Shown here: in pieces, positions 5,301-12,475 of the stretch | How positions within the stretch are numbered: the first letter of the stretch is position 1 | Layout of the letters: the number at the start of each line of letters is the position of its first letter | Position numbers and translations under genes: made by a program | The notes under the pieces: generated by a model | Told to the model about the DNA's origin: nothing | The model's database searches: none | Seen by the model: the letters and a program-made list of their open reading frames with translations, nothing else | NCBI GenBank assembly: GCA_036297385.1 | Contig: JAXJLD010000052.1 | Location: 1 to 12,553 of the forward strand | Direction: 5' to 3' | Source: Ventricola sp036297385 | Lineage (GTDB): Bacteria > Bacillota > Clostridia > Christensenellales > Aristaeellaceae | Length of the DNA: 12,553 nt

Positions 5301-6533
5301 ATGAAAAAGTCTCTGGCTCTTGTGCTGTCTCTGGCAATGCTGCTGACAGCGGGTACCGCGATGGCGGCGACTGAAATCGACTATTGGTCCGTCTTTACCG
5401 GCGGCGACGGCGCGGTGATGCAGGGCATGGTGGACGCGTTCAATGCCTCTCAGGATGAGGTGCATGTGAACCATACGCCCATGACCGCAGACGACCTGTA
5501 CCAGAAGATTCCGCTGACCGTGCAGACCGGCACTTCTGTTCCGGATGTGGCCGTTGTTCACATCGAGCGCATCCCGGACTTTGTGGCCAAGGAAATGGTT
5601 TATCCGTACGACATGGAGCTGGTGGCTGAGGCCGGCATCAAGCAGGAGAACTACAATCAGGCGGCGTGGGAGCGCACCGATATCGAGGGTGAGCACTACG
5701 GCATTCCGCTGGACGTGCATGGCTACATCACCTACATCAACAAGGATCTGTTTGACAAGTACGACCTCAACGAGTTCACCGCGGACGGCTATATCACCTT
5801 CGATGAGATCCGCGCGCTGGGCGACAAGGCGCGTGCCAACGGCTACACCGGCCAGATCTTCAACCTGGGCTGGATGCGTGCGCAGATGCTGGGCTACTAT
5901 GCGCAGCTGAGCGAGGGCCACAAGCTGACCGACGACGGCATCAACCTGTCTCTGGATAAGGAAGCCATGAAGAAGGCCATGGAGACCATGAAGTCCCTGT
6001 ACGAAGATGGCTATACCACCCAGAAGCATGACGACTACTCCTCCATGTTCTATGGCGGCGAGCTGCTGGTCTGGACCGAGGGCATCTGGATGAAGGCGGC
6101 GGCCGTGGCGGCTGGCATCAACTTCGAGATGTATCCGGGCGTGTGCTACACGCCGGAAAACTGCAAGAACTGGATGTCTTCTCATAACTTCGTGCAGTTC
6201 GCGGATGAAGAGCGCACCGAGGAAGAGGATCTTGCCGTGGCGAAGTTCATCAACTACATGGGCGAGAACTCCCTTGTTTGGGCGAAGGAAGCGGGTCAGG
6301 TTCCGGCGCACGTTTCGCTGAATGCTGTGGAGGAGTATGCCTCCATGCCGCAGGCCTTCCTGTCCGATCCGGCGCGTGAGAACGAGCTGGCGATCTACTA
6401 CTATCAGTATTGGGGCCTGTTTGACACCGCGTTCTCCCGCGTGGGGTGGGATTTCGTGGATGGCACCATCTCCATTGATGACGCGCTTGCTCAGGTTGAG
6501 CAGGAGGTTGCGGACGCGATCGCTGCGCAGTAA
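5301..6533 (+). CDS. Extracellular solute-binding protein of a CUT1 sugar ABC transporter
   Basis: The 410-residue product begins with an MKK signal peptide and hydrophobic stretch (4-18), then AMA (20-22), predicting cleavage by signal peptidase I before A23. The mature protein has the family 1 binding-protein layout: EIDYWSVFTGGDG near the start, a PDVAVVHIERIPDF segment (about 81-94), YGIPLDVHGYITYINKDLF (about 133-151) and aromatic residues for sugar stacking. It captures the substrate outside the membrane and delivers it to the two permeases encoded next. No cysteine follows the hydrophobic stretch, so it cannot be a standard lipoprotein, which is unusual for a Gram-positive-type binding protein. 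Codon choice is more biased (ACC, AAG, CTG, GGC) than in its neighbours and the ribosome binding site is strong, suggesting high expression. The sugar is unknown. Confidence 0.9.
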   Translation: MKKSLALVLSLAMLLTAGTAMAATEIDYWSVFTGGDGAVMQGMVDAFNASQDEVHVNHTPMTADDLYQKIPLTVQTGTSVPDVAVVHIERIPDFVAKEMVYPYDMELVAEAGIKQENYNQAAWERTDIEGEHYGIPLDVHGYITYINKDLFDKYDLNEFTADGYITFDEIRALGDKARANGYTGQIFNLGWMRAQMLGYYAQLSEGHKLTDDGINLSLDKEAMKKAMETMKSLYEDGYTTQKHDDYSSMFYGGELLVWTEGIWMKAAAVAAGINFEMYPGVCYTPENCKNWMSSHNFVQFADEERTEEEDLAVAKFINYMGENSLVWAKEAGQVPAHVSLNAVEEYASMPQAFLSDPARENELAIYYYQYWGLFDTAFSRVGWDFVDGTISIDDALAQVEQEVADAIAAQ

Positions 6534-6580
6534 TCCATCAGCCTCTTTGTTCGGCGTAATCGAATGATATGACGGATATG

Positions 6581-6616
6581 CAGAAGGGCAGGGGGTGGTA
6601 CTCCCCCTGCCTTCTG
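6581..6616 (+). terminator. Strong stem-loop after the binding-protein gene, probable partial terminator
   Basis: CAGAAGG...CAGGGGG (6581-6595) pairs with CCCCCTGCCTTCTG (6603-6616), giving about 14 base pairs with one bulged G and a 7-base loop. The nearest T run (6631-6635) is too far for an efficient intrinsic terminator. Read-through into the permease genes is therefore expected. Such elements commonly keep binding protein in excess over membrane permease. Confidence 0.6.
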
Positions 6617-6665
6617 TGGCTTTCATACGGTTTTTCTTCAAAGCTACAAGAAAAGAGGTGTCGGA

Positions 6666-8009
6666 ATGACACGTTCCAAGATTGCGGCGTTTTTGGCGCT
6701 GGCGTTTGTCGTCCTCTTTTGTTTTGCGGGCGTGACGGCAACATCAACGGTGAAGGATGCTACGGTCTCCATTGAGATGGGTATGCCCAAGCTGCTGTTT
6801 TCGCTTTCCAGTGCGCCGCTGCTGCTGATTCCGCTGGCGATTGTGGCGGCTGTTGCAGCATGTATTGCCTATATTCAGGAAGAAAAGAACGTCGGTATGC
6901 TCTTCAGCCTGATTTCGGCGGTTTGCTTTGCGCTGTTCATGGTCTTCTTTTCCATGGAGGAAAAGAATTCCGCTCTGTATACGCCGATTTCCGAAGCGCT
7001 CAAGCTGGCGGAGGTCAAGTTTAAAAAGCGCGATGTGAAGCTGATTGAGCCGTCGTTCAATCTGACGACCTATCTGGCGCTGGGAAGCATCTGCCTGTCC
7101 TGCATCGTGGGACATGGAACGCTGGCCAAGGATAAGCGCCATATTCTCAAGCGCGATCTGCTGCCGTATGCGTACATCGCGCCGCACCTGTTCTTCTTTG
7201 TGATCTTCTTCCTGACGCCGGCGATCTATGGCATCTATGCGGCGTTTACGAAGTGGGATCTGTTCAATGAGCCGGTGTTCACGGGCCTTGAAAACTTCAA
7301 GACGATGCTCTTTGATCCTTCCAATACCTATTACAAGCAGCTTCGCAACGGTCTTGGCAACACGTTTAAGTTTGTGCTGCTGAGCGTGCCGTTCTGCATC
7401 ATCGTGCCGCTGTCTCTGGCGCTGGCGCTCAATGCGCGGCCCAGAGGAAACAAACTCTTTCAGGCGCTGTATTATCTGCCCAGCCTGATGTCCATTTCCA
7501 CCGTTACGCTGACGTGGCGCTATGTTTTCAATGTACAGTACGGCATTGTCAACAAGTTCTTTGGTGTGGAGGCCAACTTCTTTACGCCGCCGTATACATG
7601 GGCGATGCTGGTCATTGTAACGGTATGGTGGTGTACGGGCTCGACGATGGTCATCTATCAAAGTGCGTTGGCTTCCGTGCCGCAGGATCAGTACGAGGCC
7701 GCGGCTGTGGACGGAGCGGGTGCGATTCAGCAATTCCTGCACGTCACCCTGCCGAACATAGCCTATCCGATCATGTACACGCTGGTGACGGCTGTGGTGG
7801 CGCAGTTCAACATCTATGGTCAGCCGAGTATTTTGCTTGACTTTAAGAACGGCGAAGCGAACGCCGTGCTGCTCCAGTATATCTATGAGAACTCCGTCAA
7901 AAAGCAGGTGGCGGGTATGTCCTCTGCGATGGCGGTTGTGCTGGGTCTGTGCATCATGGCGGTTTCGTTTGTTCAGATGCGCATGATGATCAAGAATCAG
8001 GAGAATTAA
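6666..8009 (+). CDS. MalF-like CUT1 permease with an extra N-terminal four-helix module
   Basis: Residues 163-447 are a normal MalF/UgpA-type permease: LPYAYIAPHLFFFVIFFLTPAIYGI starts the core, NTFKFVLLSVPFCI and ALYYLPSLMSISTVTLTW follow, and the cytoplasmic EAA loop is YEAAAVDGAGA (343-353) ending at LP (362-363). Ahead of it lie about 160 residues with hydrophobic segments near 7-27, 48-70, 77-96 and 132-150, joined by a charged loop (97-128). Most Gram-positive CUT1 permeases are near 290 residues, so this is a clear extension. Enteric MalF also has extra N-terminal helices, but I do not recognise this module. Its start is supported by AGAGGTG (6654-6660). It forms the membrane channel with the MalG-like partner 12 bases downstream. 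No ATPase gene is present here. Confidence 0.88.
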   Translation: MTRSKIAAFLALAFVVLFCFAGVTATSTVKDATVSIEMGMPKLLFSLSSAPLLLIPLAIVAAVAACIAYIQEEKNVGMLFSLISAVCFALFMVFFSMEEKNSALYTPISEALKLAEVKFKKRDVKLIEPSFNLTTYLALGSICLSCIVGHGTLAKDKRHILKRDLLPYAYIAPHLFFFVIFFLTPAIYGIYAAFTKWDLFNEPVFTGLENFKTMLFDPSNTYYKQLRNGLGNTFKFVLLSVPFCIIVPLSLALALNARPRGNKLFQALYYLPSLMSISTVTLTWRYVFNVQYGIVNKFFGVEANFFTPPYTWAMLVIVTVWWCTGSTMVIYQSALASVPQDQYEAAAVDGAGAIQQFLHVTLPNIAYPIMYTLVTAVVAQFNIYGQPSILLDFKNGEANAVLLQYIYENSVKKQVAGMSSAMAVVLGLCIMAVSFVQMRMMIKNQEN

Positions 8010-8021
8010 GGAGGGACGAAG

Positions 8022-8900
8022 ATGGCACAGAAAAAAAGAGGCAAGCTGATCGCGTTCCTATTCCTGCTGATTTTAGGAATCTGCTGGTTTGAACCGATCC
8101 TCTGGCTGTTCACCAACTCGTTCAAGTTTGATGCGGACTTCATCACCTCCTTCGCCAACATCGAAGGGCCGATGGATTATCTCACCAGGCTGATTCCGCG
8201 CGAATGGACGGCATCCAACTATACGGAGCTGTTCTTTGGCGGAGAAAATGTCAATACGAATGCGAACATCGTCAAGATGTTCCAGAATTCCTTTATCGTC
8301 TCCATCACGGTGACGATATGCACCGTGTTTGTCACATCTCTGGCGGCGTTTGCCTACGAGCGCTTGAGGTTTAAGGGCGGCGAAAAGATCTTCTGGACGC
8401 TTATGTACATGAGTATGTTCCCCAATGTGGTGGCCATTCTGCCGCAGTTCCGCATTGCCAATGCACTGGGCTGGGTGAACAACCTGAATGCGCTCATTTG
8501 GCCGATGGTGTCGGGTACATTCAATATCTTCCTGATTCGAAACTTCATGAAGAGTATTCCGAAGGCGCTGGACGAAGCGGCGACGATTGACGGCGCGAGC
8601 AGTTTTCAGGTATACACGAAGATTATCCTGCCGTCCATCATGCCGATCATGATTGTGGTTTCGCTGTTTGCGTTTAACGGTGCGTGGAACGATTATCTCT
8701 GGCCGCGCATTGTGATGACGGACGTGAACAATCAGACGCTGACGGCTGGCCTGTGCCTGCTGATGGGACAGTACGAACAGCGCTGGGCGCATCTGATCGC
8801 ATCGTGTCTGGTATCCATGGTGCCGCCGTTTGTGCTCTACCTGTGTGCGCAGAAGTATTTCCTTCAGGGCATCTCCGTGCAGGCGGGTGTGAAGGGATAA
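8022..8900 (+). CDS. MalG-like CUT1 sugar ABC transporter permease
   Basis: The 292-residue product has about six membrane segments (near 9-31, 90-111, 124-146, 158-175, 205-225 and 259-277). Its EAA loop is LDEAATIDGASSFQVYTKIILP (183-204), the docking site for the ATPase. The C-terminus (KYFLQGISVQAGVKG) is typical of the MalG branch, and the length is normal for the family. The gene starts 12 bases after the MalF-like gene with AAGGAGGG spanning the junction, so the two are translated as a pair. It is the last gene before the terminator at 8935. The locus lacks an MsmK/MalK-type ATPase, which is common where one ATPase serves several sugar transporters. Confidence 0.92.
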   Translation: MAQKKRGKLIAFLFLLILGICWFEPILWLFTNSFKFDADFITSFANIEGPMDYLTRLIPREWTASNYTELFFGGENVNTNANIVKMFQNSFIVSITVTICTVFVTSLAAFAYERLRFKGGEKIFWTLMYMSMFPNVVAILPQFRIANALGWVNNLNALIWPMVSGTFNIFLIRNFMKSIPKALDEAATIDGASSFQVYTKIILPSIMPIMIVVSLFAFNGAWNDYLWPRIVMTDVNNQTLTAGLCLLMGQYEQRWAHLIASCLVSMVPPFVLYLCAQKYFLQGISVQAGVKG

Positions 8901-8934
8901 GCTGCGCCAAATCGAACAATCCAAAAACGGGATC

Positions 8935-8973
8935 ACTCCGCGCATGACTATAAGAAATGCGCGGAGTTTTTTT
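8935..8973 (+). terminator. Strong intrinsic terminator of the sugar operon
   Basis: ACTCCGCGCAT (8935-8945) pairs perfectly with ATGCGCGGAGT (8957-8967) around an 11-base loop, followed by seven T (8967-8973). It ends only 13 bases before the next start codon. The loop holds a -10-like TATAAG (8949-8954), but no good -35 box precedes it at the right distance. Confidence 0.9.
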
Positions 8974-8986
8974 GAAAGGTAACAAT

Positions 8987-10033
8987 ATGAGAGATCGATC
9001 TGTTGACGTGGGCCGCGGGCTGCTCGTGGTGATGATGATCTATGGGCATGTACTGCAATTTTTTGGCGATGCGCAGCTTTTTCCAGCGTGTGCATCTGTT
9101 GTAGAGATCATCAATCTGACCGTGTTTCCCGCATTTGTATTTTACTTTGGCATGACCGCAGCGATGGCCTATCTGACTAAGCCCTATGCCCGGGCGCTGC
9201 CGGGAATGATCCGCATGGGACTGCGCACTTATGCGGCGTTTGTGTTTTCCGGCGTGGGATTTCGCGTCCTGCGCGAGAACAAGCCGCTTGCGGCGGGAAC
9301 GGTGCGCCGGGTGATGACGCTGATGGATGTCCCCGGATGGTCGGAATTCCTAATGGCCTTTGCGCTGTATGCGCTGCTGCTGGCTGTGCTGTTTAAGGGT
9401 TTTGTTTTCCTCTCCGCCAGACCGCGCTATGCGTTGGCGGTGGGCGCAGTCTGCGTGGCGGCCTGCGCTGTTCCCTACGATCAAACACCGATCTGGCTTG
9501 CGCCGTTCATCGGCGGAACGCAGTTTTCGTATTTTCCGGTGGTGCAGTATATGCCATATTTCCTGACGGGTATGGTGTTTGCAAAGGCAGAGAAGCCTGT
9601 GCGCGGCAGGCTGCTGCTGCTGGCAGCGGCGGCTTCGGGAGCGGGTATGGTATATGTGTGTGTTCGGGGCAACCTGCCGAGCCGATTCCCGCCAGAATGG
9701 GCGTGGATTGCGCTTTCTGGGCTGACGACAGCCGTGGTTGTGATGGCGGCAAAAGGACTTTCGGCGCTGGAGAAAACGAGTATTCGACCGTTAGCCGAGG
9801 CAATCTGCGGTGTGCTGGCTCATTTTGGAAGCGCGTCGCTGTATATGCTGTTGGGCAGCAACCTCGTGCTCTTTACCATGAGCGGCAAGGGCATGACCCC
9901 GGTGCTGGCACGCACAGGAATGCTTCCATGGACGCAGCCGATTCAATCGCCTGTGGGCGCAGCGTGCTGGACGGCGCTGCTGCTGCTTGTGCTATGGTTT
10001 GTGGCAAGGCTGGCAGGGCGCGGCAAGGCTTGA
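8987..10033 (+). CDS. Integral membrane acyltransferase, acyltransferase-3-like
   Basis: The 348-residue product opens with R-S-V-D-V-x-R-G-L (4-12) and MMIYGH (16-21), the arginine, aspartate and histidine arrangement of acyltransferase-3 proteins that move acyl groups onto surface sugars. About nine or ten hydrophobic helices follow (near 10-27, 40-62, 80-95, 118-143, 148-163, 178-198, 207-225, 237-256, 275-298 and 325-342). The start at 8987 is chosen over an ATG at 8957 because AAAGG (8975-8979) lies 7 bases upstream, and the earlier ATG is inside the terminator stem. The gene is separated from the sugar operon by that terminator, so a shared function is not implied. A related membrane family such as the heparan-glucosaminide acetyltransferase-like proteins is an alternative. 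The acceptor is unknown. Confidence 0.65.
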   Translation: MRDRSVDVGRGLLVVMMIYGHVLQFFGDAQLFPACASVVEIINLTVFPAFVFYFGMTAAMAYLTKPYARALPGMIRMGLRTYAAFVFSGVGFRVLRENKPLAAGTVRRVMTLMDVPGWSEFLMAFALYALLLAVLFKGFVFLSARPRYALAVGAVCVAACAVPYDQTPIWLAPFIGGTQFSYFPVVQYMPYFLTGMVFAKAEKPVRGRLLLLAAAASGAGMVYVCVRGNLPSRFPPEWAWIALSGLTTAVVVMAAKGLSALEKTSIRPLAEAICGVLAHFGSASLYMLLGSNLVLFTMSGKGMTPVLARTGMLPWTQPIQSPVGAACWTALLLLVLWFVARLAGRGKA

Positions 10034-10102
10034 TGGGACGGCGTGTATGCCGAATCCAGCATTCCAAGGTTGGCAGGATACGATAGTTCAATGAGGAAAG
10101 AG

Positions 10103-10145
10103 AAAACCCAGAGCGCAAAGCCGATGGCTTTGCACTCTGGGTTTT
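10103..10145. terminator. Bidirectional terminator between convergent acyltransferase and ppk genes
   Basis: AAAACCCAGAG (10103-10113) pairs with CTCTGGGTTTT (10135-10145), and GCAAAGCC (10115-10122) with GGCTTTGC (10126-10133). The loop is GAT, with a single C/A mismatch in the stem. T runs follow the stem on both strands, so it serves both converging genes. The remaining 130 bases up to the ppk stop hold nothing I can recognise. Confidence 0.88.
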
Positions 10146-10277
10146 GTTATTTTAGGGAATCGGTTGGAAGGAAGAGGCCGAAAGATTGCATAGTGACAGC
10201 ATATGGCACGATTTCTGAATTGAAACGGCCATGTTAGAAAGCGCGGCAGGTATCGCTTCGCACGCCGAGGGCTTTCG

Positions 10278-12350
10278 TTAGCCCATTCGTCCGGCGGCGC
10301 GGTCATAGGCCTGCTGATAGGCGACTTCCTGTGCGCTGCACGGCGGTTCGCCCATCGGCTGGCGGCGGACATAGCTGCCGTCCGGCTGCATTTCGCGTGC
10401 CTGCACGTTATCCGAAAGCAGAAGCTGGAACATATCTTCGATCTGCGCCCGGAGCCGCTTGTCGCGGATGGGGGCGGCGACCTCGACGCGGCGCAGCGTA
10501 TTGCGCGTCATGAAATCCGCCGAGGCGATGTATGCCTTGGTGCGCTCGCCGCGGCCAAAGAGATAGATGCGCGAATGCTCCAAAAACCGACCGACGACGC
10601 TGATGACGCGGATGTTCTCCGTCAAGCCCGGCACGCCCGGAATCAGGCAGCAGATGCTGCGCACGATCAGGTCGATTTTCACGCCCTCACAGGAAGCCTG
10701 CACCAGCCGGTCGATAATGGTCTTGTCCGTCAGAGAATTGATCTTCACGCCCACATAGGCGTCCTCACCGCGCCGCGCACGCTCGATTTCCGCGTCGATC
10801 ATGGCGAGAACCTTGTTTTGCAGGCAATGCGGCGCGACCAGCAGGTGCTGCGTCTCCTGCACGGTTTCGCCCATGGACAGTGCGCGGAATACCTCCGCGG
10901 CCTCCCGGCCGATGTCCTGATCGTGCGTCATCATGCTCAGGTCGGTGTACAGGCGCGCGGTCTTTTCGTTGTAGTTGCCCGTGCCGATCTGCGTGTAGTA
11001 CGTCGCGTGGCCGTCCTCCATGCGCTGAATCAGGCAGAGCTTGCTGTGAACCTTGTAGCCGTCCAGACCGTAGATGACGGTACAGCCCGCCTCTTCCAGA
11101 CGGCGGCTCCACTCGATGTTGTTCTCCTCGTCAAAGCGCGCCTTGAGCTCCACCAGCACCAGCACGTCCTTGCCGTTTTCGGCGGCTTCAATCAGTGATT
11201 CGACGACCTTGCTCTGTCTGGCGACGCGATAGAGCGTCATTTTGATGGAAACCACGCTGTCGTCGTTGGCGGCTTCTTGAAGCATGGTGAGGAATGGCTT
11301 CATGCTCTCATACGGGTAGGAGAGCAGCTTGTCCTCCTCGCGAATCTGATCGAGCACCGGACGGTCGCCGGTGATGAAGGCGCTGCGCTGGGGGATGCGC
11401 CGCTCATAAAACAGCTCCGTCTTTTGGCGCAGATTGTCCGCGAAGGTGGAGAGGAAGGAGAGATCCAGCGGCGTGTTGTTTTTGAACACAAATTCTTTGC
11501 GCACGTCCATGTGCTTGCACAGCGTGCGCACCACCTCGCTGTCCAGCTCGCGGGAGAGCTCCAGACGAACGGGGGCAAGCCGCCTGCGCTTTTTAATCAG
11601 CTCCGCCATAAACTCGCGGTAGTCGATGTCGTCCTCGTAAAGCGCATCCGCGTCGATATCGGCGCTGCGTGTCACGCGGATGAGGGATTTCTCGCGGATG
11701 GTGCAGCTGGGAAAGACCTTGGGCAGGAAGTGCAGGATCAGCTCTTCAGAGAGCATATACGTCTTTTCGCTTGCGGAGACCTCGATCAGCCGCGGGAATA
11801 CGCCGGAACTGCACGGCACCAGCCCCAGCCGGTGTTTGCCGCTCTTGCGCTCCAGCACGGCGACGGCGCAGATGTCCTTGTTGCGCAGGAACGGGAACGG
11901 CTGGCGGCGGCCCACGATGATGGGGGAGATGAGCGGGGCAATCTCGCAGTCAAAGTAGCGCTCCAGCTTCTCGCTCTCCTGCCGGCCGAGCTTTTTGAAA
12001 TCGACCAGCCGCACGCCCGCCTCCTCTACGCGGCCGAGCAGCTTGGCATAGATGAAGTCCTTGCGCTCGTTGAGCCGGCGCACGGTGCGCAGCACCGCGT
12101 GGAGCTGCTCGGCGGGGGTCATGCAGGTCTTGTTTTCGCGCAGATTGGGCGAAAGGTGTTCCTGATCCACGAGCGAGCCCACGCGCACCATGAAGAACTC
12201 GTCGAGGTTGCTCTGATAGATGGAGGCGAAGCTCAGCCGCTCGCACAGGGGAGTCAGGTCGCTTTCAGCCTCCTCGAGCACGCGCTCGTTGAACTGGAGC
12301 CAGGAGAGCTCCCGGTTCATATAGATGGTGGGGTCTTTCGTGGATTCCAT
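10278..12350 (-). CDS. ppk: Polyphosphate kinase 1
   Basis: The 690-residue product is a full-length PPK1, which reversibly makes inorganic polyphosphate from ATP. The N-terminal domain starts with MNRELSWLQFNERVLEEA (11-28) and SNLDEFFMVRVG (47-58). The middle domain contains PFPFLRNKD (151-159). The catalytic domains hold KVHSKLCLI with H435, IGTGNYNEKTARLYTD (455-470), the RSICCLIPGVPG loop (564-575) and FLEHSRIYLF with H592. H435 corresponds to the phosphorylated histidine of the E. coli enzyme and H592 to its second essential histidine. The start at 12350 is preferred over an ATG at 12419 because homology begins just after it, an AAAGGA site lies upstream, and the promoter -10 (12385-12390) would otherwise fall inside the gene. 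No ppx gene adjoins it. The enzyme is cytoplasmic or membrane-associated. Confidence 0.97.
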   Translation of the reverse strand: MESTKDPTIYMNRELSWLQFNERVLEEAESDLTPLCERLSFASIYQSNLDEFFMVRVGSLVDQEHLSPNLRENKTCMTPAEQLHAVLRTVRRLNERKDFIYAKLLGRVEEAGVRLVDFKKLGRQESEKLERYFDCEIAPLISPIIVGRRQPFPFLRNKDICAVAVLERKSGKHRLGLVPCSSGVFPRLIEVSASEKTYMLSEELILHFLPKVFPSCTIREKSLIRVTRSADIDADALYEDDIDYREFMAELIKKRRRLAPVRLELSRELDSEVVRTLCKHMDVRKEFVFKNNTPLDLSFLSTFADNLRQKTELFYERRIPQRSAFITGDRPVLDQIREEDKLLSYPYESMKPFLTMLQEAANDDSVVSIKMTLYRVARQSKVVESLIEAAENGKDVLVLVELKARFDEENNIEWSRRLEEAGCTVIYGLDGYKVHSKLCLIQRMEDGHATYYTQIGTGNYNEKTARLYTDLSMMTHDQDIGREAAEVFRALSMGETVQETQHLLVAPHCLQNKVLAMIDAEIERARRGEDAYVGVKINSLTDKTIIDRLVQASCEGVKIDLIVRSICCLIPGVPGLTENIRVISVVGRFLEHSRIYLFGRGERTKAYIASADFMTRNTLRRVEVAAPIRDKRLRAQIEDMFQLLLSDNVQAREMQPDGSYVRRQPMGEPPCSAQEVAYQQAYDRAAGRMG

Positions 12351-12384
12351 GATAGCAGCATCCTTTCCGCAGACAGTTTCTTTG

Positions 12385-12413
12385 ATTATAGCGAAGTTTC
12401 CCGCCAAAATCCA
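12385..12413 (-). promoter_or_regulatory. Probable ppk promoter
   Basis: On the minus strand a perfect TATAAT (12390-12385) lies 34 bases before the chosen ppk start, giving a leader of roughly 28 bases. The -35 position, 17 bases upstream (12413-12408), reads TGGATT, a poor match, so the promoter may be weak or helped by an activator. It lies just downstream of the hairpin at 12418-12452, which would shield it from upstream transcription. Confidence 0.55.
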
Positions 12414-12417
12414 TATC

Positions 12418-12452
12418 AAAATCCCCGCAGGACATGATCTTGCGGGGATTTT
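12418..12452. terminator. Symmetric 12-bp hairpin upstream of ppk, bidirectional terminator
   Basis: AAAATCCCCGCA (12418-12429) pairs perfectly with TGCGGGGATTTT (12441-12452) around an 11-base loop. Four T follow the GC stem on each strand. It would stop minus-strand transcripts entering from beyond the window before the ppk promoter, and any antisense transcript leaving ppk on the plus strand. Confidence 0.65.
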
Positions 12453-12475
12453 ACATATTCTTTACTTGGATTTAC

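Noticed and set aside
10043..10237. Short open frame in the acyltransferase-ppk gap
   Set aside because: It passes through the bidirectional terminator stem and has no ribosome binding site.
10269..10283. Hairpin GGGCT/AGCCC at the ppk stop codon as a terminator
   Set aside because: It has only 5 bp and no T tract on the minus strand. The strong stem at 10103-10145 is the better terminator.
242..12350. Functional link between the DHH phosphoesterase and ppk as a polyphosphate system
   Set aside because: The genes lie about 9 kb apart on opposite strands with terminators and an unrelated operon between them. Shared polyphosphate chemistry is only a family-level possibility.
11277..12437. Long open frame (386 codons) on the plus strand opposite ppk
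   Set aside because: It is antisense to a clearly conserved PPK1 gene, has no recognisable motif and reflects the GC-rich codon pattern on the opposite strand. The same holds for long minus-strand frames at 762-1961, 3923-5080, 5181-6641, 6744-7742 and 8073-9095.
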